Source: Methanoregulaceae archaeon (GTDB lineage: Archaea; Halobacteriota; Methanomicrobia; Methanomicrobiales; Methanospirillaceae). Taken from it: 25,782 nt of DNA. Below the pieces are notes generated by a model, which saw only the letters and a list, made by a program, of their open reading frames with translations, was not told the DNA's origin and made no database searches. Position 1 is the stretch's first letter, and each line of letters starts with the position of its first letter. Positions 1 to 6,109 of the stretch are shown here, piece after piece. The stretch lies in assembly GCA_013331215.1 (NCBI GenBank), contig DUGU01000226.1:1411-27192 (forward strand), read 5' to 3'. Made by a program: the position numbers and the translations under genes.

Positions 1-73
1 CCGGCGGGGTGACCGGGACGACCAGCGCGAACGTCAGGACGGCCGCGGCGATGACGAGAGGGAGTGGGTTCAT
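1..73 (-). CDS. small membrane or secreted peptide, 5' part only
   Basis: The reading frame starts at the ATG at 71-73 and runs off the left edge, giving 24 residues. After MNPLPL the sequence is almost wholly hydrophobic (VIAAAVLTFALVV), so it is a membrane anchor or signal peptide. The start is supported by a GAGGGGA ribosome site about 7 nt upstream and by an ATGA overlap with the preceding microgene. The context, last in the replication operon, does not reveal its job; a small virus membrane protein is possible. The 3' end is outside the window. Confidence 0.55.
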   Translation of the reverse strand, partial: MNPLPLVIAAAVLTFALVVPVTPP

Positions 74-162
74 TTTGTCTGTCCCCTCACAGGTTCGGTG
101 GTCGACGGTCGGCAATACGAGGACGGGCACGGTGAGGACACGTTTCGGTCACGGGGGATCAT
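70..162 (-). CDS. possible 30-residue microprotein
   Basis: A 30-codon frame begins MIPRDRNVSS and ends with TGA at 70-72. It overlaps its upstream neighbour by ATGA (ATG 160-162, TGA 159-161) and its downstream neighbour by ATGA (70-73), the same junction style as nearly all genes here. The peptide is rich in Ser, Pro and Arg and matches no family I know. The coupling argues for translation; the composition could equally be that of a non-coding linker. A second possible frame starts at a GTG near 153 but lacks both overlaps. Confidence 0.35.
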   Translation of the reverse strand: MIPRDRNVSSPCPSSYCRPSTTEPVRGQTK

Positions 163-417
163 TCGTCGCCCTTCCCCCCTCGCAGCATATCGATAACCGG
201 GTGCCCGTTCCTCTGGATGTCGAGCACGTTGTTGCCGAAGATCAACCAGCAGCAATGGTCGGCGTTCGACCACGCGGCACACCGCTCTTGGAGGCATTCG
301 GCCTCGTGGATAACACCGTGATCGTTGATCCTGTGTATGAACGGGGCAAACTTTCTGGCGGTTCCTGATACAAGCCTCTTTGAACCGTTCTACCTGGTTT
401 TCGGTTATTTGTGCCAT
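159..417 (-). CDS. small protein interrupted by an apparent +1 frameshift
   Basis: The start is the ATG at 415-417, with a strong AGGAGGT 6 nt upstream. The first ~22 codons (MAQITENQVERFKEACIRN) look like a normal protein, but the same frame then becomes Arg-rich nonsense. The +1 frame from about 354 stays open to the TGA at 159-161 and reads like a real protein (KFAPFIHRINDHGVIHEAE, later GNNVLDIQRNGHPVIDML). That second part has no ATG, GTG or TTG start of its own. Skipping one base at the AAAG (351-354, minus strand) gives one 85-residue protein. It has three or four Cys in the middle and no recognised family. This could be a mutation, an assembly error or programmed frameshifting; the sequence alone cannot decide. 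Confidence 0.6.
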
Positions 418-423
418 TTTATT

Positions 424-430
424 ACCTCCT
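424..430 (-). promoter_or_regulatory. strong ribosome binding site
   Basis: The minus strand reads AGGAGGT here, 6 nt before the ATG at 417. It is one of the best Shine-Dalgarno matches in the window and fixes the start of the frameshifted gene. I see no convincing TATA box between it and the primase stop, so the gene is probably cotranscribed with the primase. Confidence 0.7.
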
Positions 431-450
431 GTAATTTCAATTTCTCTTTA

Positions 451-566
451 AGGGCAGATAGAACAGAAAACGGACACTAAAGCAGATAGATCCCCAAAAG
501 TCCCATATGAGAAAATACAGGGGAAAAGTTTGGGGAAACATCTGCCCATCTGCCCCTATCTGTCCC
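451..566. repeat. iteron-like cluster, candidate replication origin
   Basis: The gap just after the primase-helicase gene carries repeated short boxes. GCAGATAG occurs at 454-461 and 482-489 on the plus strand. The reverse-oriented boxes CATCTGCCC (539-547), CATCTGCCCC (547-556) and CTATCTGTCCC (556-566) follow on the far side. Between the two clusters lies a 50-bp, relatively A-rich stretch bounded by a perfect inverted repeat, TCCCCAAA at 491-498 and TTTGGGGA at 529-536. Oppositely facing iterons around an A-rich, potentially hairpin-forming centre beside a replication initiator gene fit an origin. The function is inferred. Confidence 0.45.
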
Positions 567-573
567 GAGCCGA

Positions 574-3003
574 TCATAGCTGCCCCTGGCGATACCCGGC
601 GGCAGCATCTGCCTGGTGTTCGGCCTCGTTTTTCATGCGAATGCCGAGCCATGTCCGAAGGCCCATGACCTTCGAGCCCTCGGTTATACCCCGCTCTTTC
701 AGGGCGGTCGCAAACGTTCGCGGGTGCATCGGATCGTCGCCGAGGTCGGCGCACCAGACCTTGTAGCGGTCATAGATGACGTTCCGCTCGATCTGCGCAT
801 TTTCCTTCAACACACACTCTTCCAGGAAGAACGGCGCGAGGATGTCCATCTCGGTTTTATACTGGTCGGTCGCGGCCTGGACCTTCTTCGGGATCGTTAT
901 CCGGTTACCGTTCGCGCGGTATCGCCGGAGCCCCTCGATCATCCAGTTCAGGATACCGGGCGCCTCTTCGAGCAGCACTTTTTCATAGTCGACAATCCGC
1001 TTTTCCTTCGGGATGGTGACGGCGAACGGCCACATCAGCACCCGGCGCCAGATGGCAAACTCGACCCCGCGAATGATGGGTTTCGGGTTCGTCGCGAGGA
1101 TCGCCAGGTGTGCCGGGGGGAACGTCTCGGGGTCGCGGTAGAGTCCGCGGACCGTCATGTCGTCGCCGCCCGTCATCTGCTTGATGAGGGCCTCGTTCAA
1201 CCGGTGCCCTTTCTCCGCCTCGATCGCGGTCACGAGGCGCGCGTCTCGAAGCGCGAGCAGGTCTGGTCGCGGCCCCCCCTCGTTCTTCTGCGCCATGAAG
1301 AGATCGGCAGATGCAGAAACGGCGTACTCGCCGAAGATCGCGCGGATGACGGCGAGCGTCACGGACTTCCCGTTCTGTCCGCCGCCCCACCAGATCGGGA
1401 ATATCTGGAGCGGGTTGCCGAACAGCATTGCATACCCGAGAAGCTCCTGTGTCGAGGCGATCAGCTCATCGTCGTTGTCGAAGATCAGGCGCATGTGATC
1501 TTCCCACCGGGGGCATACCGCGGCCTTGTCGTACTCAACGCCCGCGATCTTGGTCAGCAGGTCTTCTTTCCGGTGTGGTCGAACGACAAGCGACGTGAGG
1601 TCGAGCGTCCCGTTCCGGAGGTTGAAGAGGTTGCGGTCGGCGTCAAGATCGTCCGGCCGGATCGAGACATCGGGGTCGGGCGTCGCAAGCGCGACCATCC
1701 CCCGCATGCGAGGCTCGGACTCCGACGTCTGTGCCCACCTGGCGAGCGCCTTCCGCCGTTCCTCGACGGACTCGGCCTCCGCTTCGGAATAGATCTTCCG
1801 CGAGGTACGCCGGGCGAGCAAGACGATTATGTTATAGCGGTCTTCGAGCCATCGGCGCGAGTCCCAGACGAGCCACGCCCGCCGAGGGTGACAGTACCGG
1901 ATCATGTGCGAGTAGCGCTTCACGAGGCGATCGGCGTTGCCCGAGTCCGTCATGTTGAACATCTTGCACTGGTCGGTCACGGCCTTCGAGACCGCGGGGT
2001 CGTCCTCCTCGGGGGCCGCGGCCCACACGGGCGCCGGGGGCGCCTCCTCAAAAGGGCGTTGTGGCGGGTCCACGGCGTACCCCCTCTCTCGCAATCGGTC
2101 CATGACCTGTCCCCAGACAGGCTTCAGGCACCCCCGGCGCACGTCGCCGCAGTCGAGGATATGCTCGGCAACGGCAAACGCTTCGAGCGGCCCGCCGCCC
2201 GTCTGGCACCGGCGACAGTACCACGTATTGTCGGGCGAGATCGTCAGGTTCGAGCCCGTCCCGGATCCGTGGACCGGATGGGCGCCCTCGATCTCCTGCC
2301 CCCGGTGCGTCGCCTTGTCCGGCATGAGAAAGTCGGTTACGCGCAAGCCTAAGCGGTCTGAGAGCAGCCCGTTGCTACCGCTCGCCGCCACGGTCCGCGC
2401 AACCGTCTCTTCGTCGGCCTTCTTCGGCGCAAGCCGGGAGAGCCGCATTGCATACGAGATCTTATCGACGTCTGCAATCGGCACGTCGAGCGCGACCCGG
2501 TAGCGTTCGCCCTCCGGGTGGAGGGAGTTTGGCCCGACTACGTAGCCCTTGCCCGAGACGGGATGCTGACAGTAGAGTTCTCCGAGGTGAACGCCATCGC
2601 GAAAAAGTGGGAACTTCCCTTCGAGCGGCGGCGACAGTCGGAAATAGAAGTGGAATTTGCGGTGCTCCCCCCGGCTCCCCCCCGTCTCGACCGTGAATGT
2701 GCGGTCCTCGACCCCGTCGAGAAGCCGGGCGCCGACGCAGTTCACGTAGTCGTCCGCGTCGAGGATCACGATCCCCGAGCCGGCGACCGGAAAGACGCCG
2801 TAATTGCCTCCGCCGTTCAGGTGTGCCACGAGGCGTGGATCGTTCCACGCGTAGTTGGCAGATCTTTGCCAATCACGCTCGTTACATTTTCCGCCCTTGC
2901 TTCCAGGGGGGAGCAGGATGAAACGAAAGTCCCCCGAGCACAACTGCACGGGGATGGCCACGGCCGGATATGTGCCCGGCCGGCCGTTCGTCGTTGTCAT
3001 CAT
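574..3003 (-). CDS. primase-polymerase / SF3 helicase (D5-like replication protein)
   Basis: About 809 residues. The N-terminal ~190 residues form a bifunctional prim-pol domain: the metal-binding ILDADDY motif is at residues ~80-86, followed by the HFYFRL histidine motif and a GELYCQ..GKGYVVGPNS segment. A zinc-binding HPVH...CRRC element follows (~242-266). From ~345 comes a D5-type N-terminal helicase region, then the SF3 ATPase with Walker A GGGQNGKS (~540-547), Walker B RLVTAIEAE (~589-597), motif C AILATNPKP (~634-642) and the arginine stretch WRRVLMWPF. It probably primes and unwinds DNA at the viral origin, perhaps the repeats just downstream. The ATG at 3001-3003 is preferred because it forms an ATGA overlap with the upstream gene; an in-frame ATG at 3015 would add four residues. 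Confidence 0.95.
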   Translation of the reverse strand: MMTTTNGRPGTYPAVAIPVQLCSGDFRFILLPPGSKGGKCNERDWQRSANYAWNDPRLVAHLNGGGNYGVFPVAGSGIVILDADDYVNCVGARLLDGVEDRTFTVETGGSRGEHRKFHFYFRLSPPLEGKFPLFRDGVHLGELYCQHPVSGKGYVVGPNSLHPEGERYRVALDVPIADVDKISYAMRLSRLAPKKADEETVARTVAASGSNGLLSDRLGLRVTDFLMPDKATHRGQEIEGAHPVHGSGTGSNLTISPDNTWYCRRCQTGGGPLEAFAVAEHILDCGDVRRGCLKPVWGQVMDRLRERGYAVDPPQRPFEEAPPAPVWAAAPEEDDPAVSKAVTDQCKMFNMTDSGNADRLVKRYSHMIRYCHPRRAWLVWDSRRWLEDRYNIIVLLARRTSRKIYSEAEAESVEERRKALARWAQTSESEPRMRGMVALATPDPDVSIRPDDLDADRNLFNLRNGTLDLTSLVVRPHRKEDLLTKIAGVEYDKAAVCPRWEDHMRLIFDNDDELIASTQELLGYAMLFGNPLQIFPIWWGGGQNGKSVTLAVIRAIFGEYAVSASADLFMAQKNEGGPRPDLLALRDARLVTAIEAEKGHRLNEALIKQMTGGDDMTVRGLYRDPETFPPAHLAILATNPKPIIRGVEFAIWRRVLMWPFAVTIPKEKRIVDYEKVLLEEAPGILNWMIEGLRRYRANGNRITIPKKVQAATDQYKTEMDILAPFFLEECVLKENAQIERNVIYDRYKVWCADLGDDPMHPRTFATALKERGITEGSKVMGLRTWLGIRMKNEAEHQADAAAGYRQGQL

Positions 3004-3233
3004 ACGGGCCCCCATCCGAGCAGAACGGCCATCCGTTCATGCACACGCGGCGAGACCGTGATCTCTCCCGCGAGGGTGCGCGCGAGCAGTCCAAAGGCCT
3101 CCATCTGGGTCGCCGGCAGCGTGTCGACGAGCCTCACATCGCGGGGCAGCACCCGACCGACAGTCTCGGCGCACTCTCCATAGCCGCCGCAGATCGTCGA
3201 GTCCGTCTCACACCGCCCCTCGTTACAGGTCAA
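3000..3233 (-). CDS. Cys-rich small protein preceding the primase
   Basis: 77 residues from a TTG start at 3231-3233. The N-terminus has four Cys (TCNEGRC, then ICGGYGEC), followed by a helical region rich in hydrophobic residues and Arg. The four Cys suggest a metal site or disulfides; I recognise no family. TTG is the first possible start after an in-frame TGA at 3240-3242, and GGAGCGTGA lies upstream. The stop overlaps the primase start as ATGA, so the two are translationally coupled. It is the first gene behind the divergent promoter at 3286-3294, which makes an early, possibly replication-linked role plausible. Confidence 0.7.
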   Translation of the reverse strand: MTCNEGRCETDSTICGGYGECAETVGRVLPRDVRLVDTLPATQMEAFGLLARTLAGEITVSPRVHERMAVLLGWGPV

Positions 3234-3252
3234 AATCGATCACGCTCCGTTG

Positions 3253-3314
3253 TAGCCGTACTATAGCCACATTTTAGCCGCGAAATTATAAATAGATACC
3301 GCTCTAATATAGCC
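3253..3314. promoter_or_regulatory. helically phased TAGCC operator boxes
   Basis: TAGCC occurs at 3253-3257, 3264-3268 and 3275-3279, exactly 11 bp apart, and again at 3310-3314, 35 bp further on (about three turns). The second and fourth boxes share ten identical bases, TATAGCCACA (3262-3271 and 3308-3317). All copies face the same way and bracket the TATA box at 3286-3294. This spacing places the boxes on one face of the helix, as expected for cooperative repressor binding. The cognate protein is unknown; the adjacent DUF2080 protein is one candidate. Confidence 0.65.
3286..3294 (+). promoter_or_regulatory. TATA box of DUF2080 gene, possibly bidirectional
   Basis: TTATAAATA preceded by the purine-rich CGCGAAA is a good archaeal TATA/BRE pair. 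Its centre is about 28 bp before the ATG at 3318, so the plus-strand transcript should be leaderless or nearly so; no ribosome site is visible. On the other strand the same AT-rich block reads TATTTATAA and would place a start near 3263, giving the minus-strand operon a leader of about 30 nt before the TTG at 3233. Confidence 0.7.
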
Positions 3315-3317
3315 ACA

Positions 3318-3494
3318 ATGCAGCGGCGGAAAATCACGGTAGACGGGTACGGCACCCTCGACGCGACGGTCGGCCGGAGCGGCCCGTCAGCCGGCCGTGT
3401 ATATGTCCCGAAGGAATGGATCGGCAGACCGGTTCTGGTCGTGCTGCTCTCGGATTTGGACAAGCCTTTGTCCACCCCCTCTTCTGAAAAATAA
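3318..3494 (+). CDS. DUF2080-family small protein
   Basis: 58 residues and the only confident plus-strand gene. The core GYGTLDATVGRSGPSAGRVY followed by VPKEWIGRPVLVVLL matches the DUF2080 family as I remember it: small archaeal proteins often annotated as transposon-encoded, with a SpoVT/AbrB-like look (beta strands, GRVYVPKEW, hydrophobic strand). An AbrB-type DNA-binding role is inference. The ATG sits about 28 bp after the TATA box with no ribosome site, so translation is probably leaderless. It diverges from the primase operon across the TAGCC boxes, a typical arrangement for an autoregulatory switch protein. Confidence 0.85.
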   Translation: MQRRKITVDGYGTLDATVGRSGPSAGRVYVPKEWIGRPVLVVLLSDLDKPLSTPSSEK

Positions 3495-3579
3495 CTCAAT
3501 TCTTTACCTCCGCACAGGCGATCGGATCGGTTGACAGCCCCGACACCAGGGCACGGACGGCCGCGAACGGTGCGCTCTG

Positions 3580-3804
3580 CTAGCCATTCGCACCGGCGCG
3601 CACGAGTAACGTCTCGCCGTCCGGCGTCGGGTGCGCGAACCCGTCCGCGACGCCCTCGCCGTTCTCGTCCGCGACGATCAGCTCGGCATACTGGCGGCCG
3701 TGCGCGAGGAGCCGGGCCGCGTCGGGTCGGACGAAGCGTTCGATGCCGTCCGGGTACCCGTCGACCTGGAGGCCGACCGAGAGCCGGCGGATCGTGACCG
3801 TCAC
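3580..3804 (-). CDS. hypothetical protein, last gene of the early operon
   Basis: 74 residues, GTG start at 3802-3804 inside a GTGA overlap with the DUF1064 gene, TAG stop at 3580-3582. The sequence (TVTIRRLSVGLQVDGYPDGI, then HGRQYAELIVADENGEG) suggests a compact beta-rich fold; I recognise no family. The 85 bp between it and the convergent DUF2080 gene hold no further gene that I trust and no clear T-run terminator before 3494. Confidence 0.7.
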   Translation of the reverse strand: MTVTIRRLSVGLQVDGYPDGIERFVRPDAARLLAHGRQYAELIVADENGEGVADGFAHPTPDGETLLVRAGANG

Positions 3805-4235
3805 GACCACACCAGCTCCTTCTTCGTGTCCACGTCGATCCATCGGCGGTTGCTGGTGTAGACCGTCCAGACGGCGATCCCGAACAGGGCCTCGGTCGCG
3901 TCCCGGCGGAGCTTGAAGTCCTGCGGGATCATGTGCGGGGCCGCCTTCACCTCGAAGACGCGGACGTCGCCGCTCGCATACGTGACCCGGAAGTCGGCCG
4001 TGTACCGGTGCCGCCCCCGCTTGATGCCCCGGGCGTTCGTGAACTTCTCCTGGAAGTCGAAGAACGGATGGCACTCGATCGCGGTGATGATGCCTGCCTT
4101 GCGGAGCAGCACGAGCTCCCCGAAGAACGCCGCCTCGGTCTTGGACGTGAATTCGATCCCATCGACGACCGTGGGGATCCGCGGCTGCCGTCCCTGTACC
4201 CCGCCGACCTGCCGGCGGAAGGTTGCCGTCGTCAT
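3801..4235 (-). CDS. DUF1064 nuclease-like protein
   Basis: 144 residues from MTTATFRRQ. The pattern VDGIEFTSKTEAAFFGEL, a hydrophobic strand (ITAIECHPFFDFQEKF), then YTADFRVTY and FEVKA is that of DUF1064, a phage family with a PD-(D/E)XK restriction-nuclease-like core: the E of TSKTEA, the D of YTADF and the EVK pair are the candidate active-site residues. Homologues are suggested to process branched DNA. It lies in the same operon as RecT and may supply the nuclease that RecT otherwise lacks here (inference). The start is set by an ATGA overlap with the HTH gene; an upstream in-frame ATG at 4247 would add four residues. Confidence 0.8.
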   Translation of the reverse strand: MTTATFRRQVGGVQGRQPRIPTVVDGIEFTSKTEAAFFGELVLLRKAGIITAIECHPFFDFQEKFTNARGIKRGRHRYTADFRVTYASGDVRVFEVKAAPHMIPQDFKLRRDATEALFGIAVWTVYTSNRRWIDVDTKKELVWS

Positions 4236-4969
4236 GCCGCCTCCCACTTCTTAGCCTTGAGCCGATTGTACCGGTGCCGGATGCCGCCATCCGACCGCGC
4301 CGAGGTGGGGAACCTCGCGCGGTACGCGACAATGGCCCCGTGGCCCGTCGGCGCCACGAGGGCCGCGTCCTCGTCGGCAGTCCACCGGGCGCACTGCGGC
4401 CCGAGGACCGCGCGGCGCCGGTGCACGACGGTGGTCTGCGGAACGTCGAGGTCGAGCGCGATCGTCCGCGGGAGTTCGCCGCCCCTAATCCGGGCATCCA
4501 TCTCCGACAGGAGTGCCGCGATCCGGTTGACCCGGACGTTCCCCCGGAGCCCGTGCTCACCGAGGAGCTGATAGATCCGGTCCCGGGGCACGCCGTACCG
4601 CGCGAGGAGCACGGCAACGGTCGCCCCGTCCCGCCGGTCCCGCAGCAGCGCGGCAGCCGTCTCGTCAGGGATCGGGAGCACGGCCCGCGGTTTCGAGAGC
4701 CGCGGCGGGATGCCCGCGTCTCGGGCGATCCGGCAGACGGTCGACTGCCCGACGTGAAACCGGGCCGCGATGTCGCGCACCGGGTCGCCGGCGCGGTGTG
4801 CCGCCTCGATGCCCGCGCGGTCGATCCGCGGCCTGAGCCCGACACGATCCACCGTGGCTCGGGCCGGCGCTTCCGGTGCTTTCCGCGGCTCTGCCAGCCG
4901 GCGCAGCGCGTCGATCAGCGGCACGCGGGTCGGCACGCCGCCCGGGTTGATGACGACCGGGGGGATCAT
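4232..4969 (-). CDS. multi-HTH DNA-binding protein with SANT/Myb-like C-terminus
   Basis: 245 residues. Three successive helix-turn-helix-like segments can be read: ~50-86 (VRDIAARFHVGQSTVCRIA, the clearest, resolvase/transposase type), ~102-140 (TVAVLLARYGVPRDRIYQLL) and ~147-190 (LPRTIALDLDVPQTTVVHR). Residues ~194-241 (ARWTADEDAALVA then GGIRHRYNRLKAKKW) look like a SANT/Myb domain. There is no catalytic domain, so it is probably a regulator or architectural protein rather than a recombinase. The ATG at 4969 overlaps the upstream gene by ATGA. Its place late in the early operon would suit a control of late transcription, but that is a guess. Confidence 0.75.
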   Translation of the reverse strand: MIPPVVINPGGVPTRVPLIDALRRLAEPRKAPEAPARATVDRVGLRPRIDRAGIEAAHRAGDPVRDIAARFHVGQSTVCRIARDAGIPPRLSKPRAVLPIPDETAAALLRDRRDGATVAVLLARYGVPRDRIYQLLGEHGLRGNVRVNRIAALLSEMDARIRGGELPRTIALDLDVPQTTVVHRRRAVLGPQCARWTADEDAALVAPTGHGAIVAYRARFPTSARSDGGIRHRYNRLKAKKWEAA

Positions 4970-5115
4970 GTCGCGCCTCTGTCGAATTGCTCACACCGTT
5001 GAAAATCGAGTTTCGCGTCGTCGTGGAGCGAACACCTGCCGCACCCGAACCAGATGCCGGGGATCTTCTCCCAGTTCACGCAGCGACCGCACGATCGCGG
5101 GGGGAGATGATTCAT
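4966..5115 (-). CDS. zinc-type microprotein (CxxC-CxxH-C), paralogue of 11055-11192
   Basis: 49 residues. Five metal-ligand candidates: C9-x2-C12, C25, C28-x2-H31 and C41, followed by EQFDR. The spacing C-x2-C-x15-C-x2-H-x9-C-x2-FDR closely follows that of the microprotein at 11055-11192, so the two are probably paralogues. Both ends are ATGA overlaps (5112-5115 and 4966-4969), which fixes the start. Many archaeal proviruses carry small zinc proteins that bind nucleic acids or host enzymes; the target is unknown here. Confidence 0.75.
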   Translation of the reverse strand: MNHLPPRSCGRCVNWEKIPGIWFGCGRCSLHDDAKLDFQRCEQFDRGAT

Positions 5116-5270
5116 GCGCCCTCCGCGGCGACACATTCCCATTTCACGAGCCGCACTATCTTCTCATACGGGCAGACGGCGGGGGCGTTGGCCTCACCAT
5201 CGGCGATGAACGTGCACGGGGTGTACCCCTGGTAGGAGCACTCGCGACAGAGGTAAACGCGAAACGTCAC
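5112..5270 (-). CDS. rubredoxin-like Cys-rich microprotein
   Basis: 52 residues from a GTG at 5268-5270 inside a GTGA overlap. The N-terminal half holds four Cys (YLCRECSYQGYTPC, then VCPYEK), a zinc-ribbon or rubredoxin-like pattern with unequal spacing; the C-terminal half is a short strand/helix segment (KIVRLVKWECV). No family recognised. It is translationally coupled on both sides. Confidence 0.7.
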   Translation of the reverse strand: MTFRVYLCRECSYQGYTPCTFIADGEANAPAVCPYEKIVRLVKWECVAAEGA

Positions 5271-5602
5271 GCCTCGACCTCCGTGCAGGGGACGCCGGGG
5301 ATCCGCGACATCGTCAGCAGCGCGCGGACGAGGTCGACGCTTGCGGCATAACAGGTCGCACCTTCGGCGCTCCCTGGCGCCGACTTCGTCGGCTTCACGC
5401 TCCCGCCCCAGACGAGGAACCGGATCATGTCGTCATTGTCCGGGTAGGCGGACCCGACGGCGACGCCCTCGGCGGACTGCAGCGGCACGCGCTCCTGGCG
5501 GGCCAGCAGGGGCGTTAGATCACCTGCGCCGACATAGGCATGGGATTTGTCCGGCAGCGCCAGGGCGAGCGCGAGGTGGTGCCGGGTGAGCAGGGGGATC
5601 AC
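5267..5602 (-). CDS. hypothetical protein
   Basis: 111 residues from a GTG at 5600-5602 (GTGA overlap with the upstream stop). It begins MIPLLTRHHLALALALPDK and has a later DMIRFLVWGGSVKP segment; no Cys cluster, no membrane helix, no known motif. The frame continues upstream without a stop but there becomes Arg-rich and overlaps a better gene, so the GTG is the sensible start. Confidence 0.65.
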   Translation of the reverse strand: MIPLLTRHHLALALALPDKSHAYVGAGDLTPLLARQERVPLQSAEGVAVGSAYPDNDDMIRFLVWGGSVKPTKSAPGSAEGATCYAASVDLVRALLTMSRIPGVPCTEVEA

Positions 5603-5865
5603 GGCGACCACTCCAGAATTGCCGACCAGTCCCGAACGAGGTCGTCGGGCATAAATGGACACCCGAAGTTGTCGTTTTGTCTTTCCCAGTCTGCAAGTGC
5701 AGCCCTGATCTCTTTCTTGACGAGCTCGCGATCGAACTGCCGCAGGTCGCTCCAGTTTCGGCGGAGCTCGCCGATCACGATCCCGACCGCATACGACCGC
5801 CGCCCGAGGGCGTACCGGAACGCATAGTGGAGGATGTCGCGGTCGAACTCGTCGGTGAGTTTCAT
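5599..5865 (-). CDS. conserved phage-type small protein, function unknown
   Basis: 88 residues from MKLTDEFDRDILHY. The central HYAFRYALGRRSYAVGIVIG, then a helix ending in LVKKEIRAAL, matches a pattern I have seen in small proteins of many phages (RYALGR-x-Y ... EI-x2-AL), without an assigned function. It is mostly helical. ATGA overlap with the upstream membrane peptide fixes the start at 5865 rather than 5880. The end overlaps the next gene as GTGA. Confidence 0.7.
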   Translation of the reverse strand: MKLTDEFDRDILHYAFRYALGRRSYAVGIVIGELRRNWSDLRQFDRELVKKEIRAALADWERQNDNFGCPFMPDDLVRDWSAILEWSP

Positions 5866-5975
5866 TCCTCGCCCCCACACACCCGCGCGAGCAGCCCGTG
5901 GGCCGCGGCGACGAGCACGAGCAGGACCAGGGCCAGACCGGCCAGGGCGAACGCGACGACGGCGCGGGGGTTCAT
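5862..5975 (-). CDS. single-span membrane microprotein
   Basis: 37 residues: MNPRAV, a hydrophobic run (AFALAGLALVLLVLVAAAH) of about 20 residues, then a short polar tail LLARVCGGEE. It is a one-helix membrane peptide, probably N-in by charge. It begins with the same MNP as the peptide at the left edge (1-73), which has a similar hydrophobic core. Coupled by ATGA at both ends. A holin-like or host-membrane role is possible but unproven. Confidence 0.65.
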   Translation of the reverse strand: MNPRAVVAFALAGLALVLLVLVAAAHGLLARVCGGEE

Positions 5976-6109
5976 TTCGGCCTCGCGGGCGTCCGGCCGG
6001 GGCAGTCCTTCGGACAGGGCACGGCGGAGAGATAATAGTGGTGATAATTGCACCACTGGCCGTTCCCGTCGCTCATCGGGTATTTCTGCCCACATTCGTC
6101 GGCGCTCAT
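5972..6109 (-). CDS. Cys-rich microprotein
   Basis: 45 residues with four Cys (C6, C20, C32, C36) and an aromatic/His stretch, CNYHHYYLSA. The Cys and His content suggests a metal site. ATGA overlap with the RecT gene upstream and with the membrane microprotein downstream. No family recognised. Confidence 0.65.
   Translation of the reverse strand: MSADECGQKYPMSDGNGQWCNYHHYYLSAVPCPKDCPGRTPARPK

Noticed and set aside
616..2352. Long plus-strand open frame opposite the primase gene
   Set aside because: A GC-rich antisense shadow: the product is rich in Arg, Pro and Val with no motif, while the minus strand encodes a clear prim-pol/helicase.
3230..3499. Minus-strand frame with GGAGGT before a TTG start, lying opposite the DUF2080 gene and ending in a TTGA overlap with the Cys-rich gene
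   Set aside because: The strand opposite encodes a recognisable DUF2080 protein with its own TATA box, and this frame's product has no coherent composition. The ribosome-site match is noted, but I judge it chance.
3580..4845. A 421-codon minus-strand frame covering three genes
   Set aside because: Its N-terminal 340 residues are Arg/Ser-rich shadow of the HTH and DUF1064 genes; only the last 74 codons, from the GTG at 3804, look real and are annotated separately.
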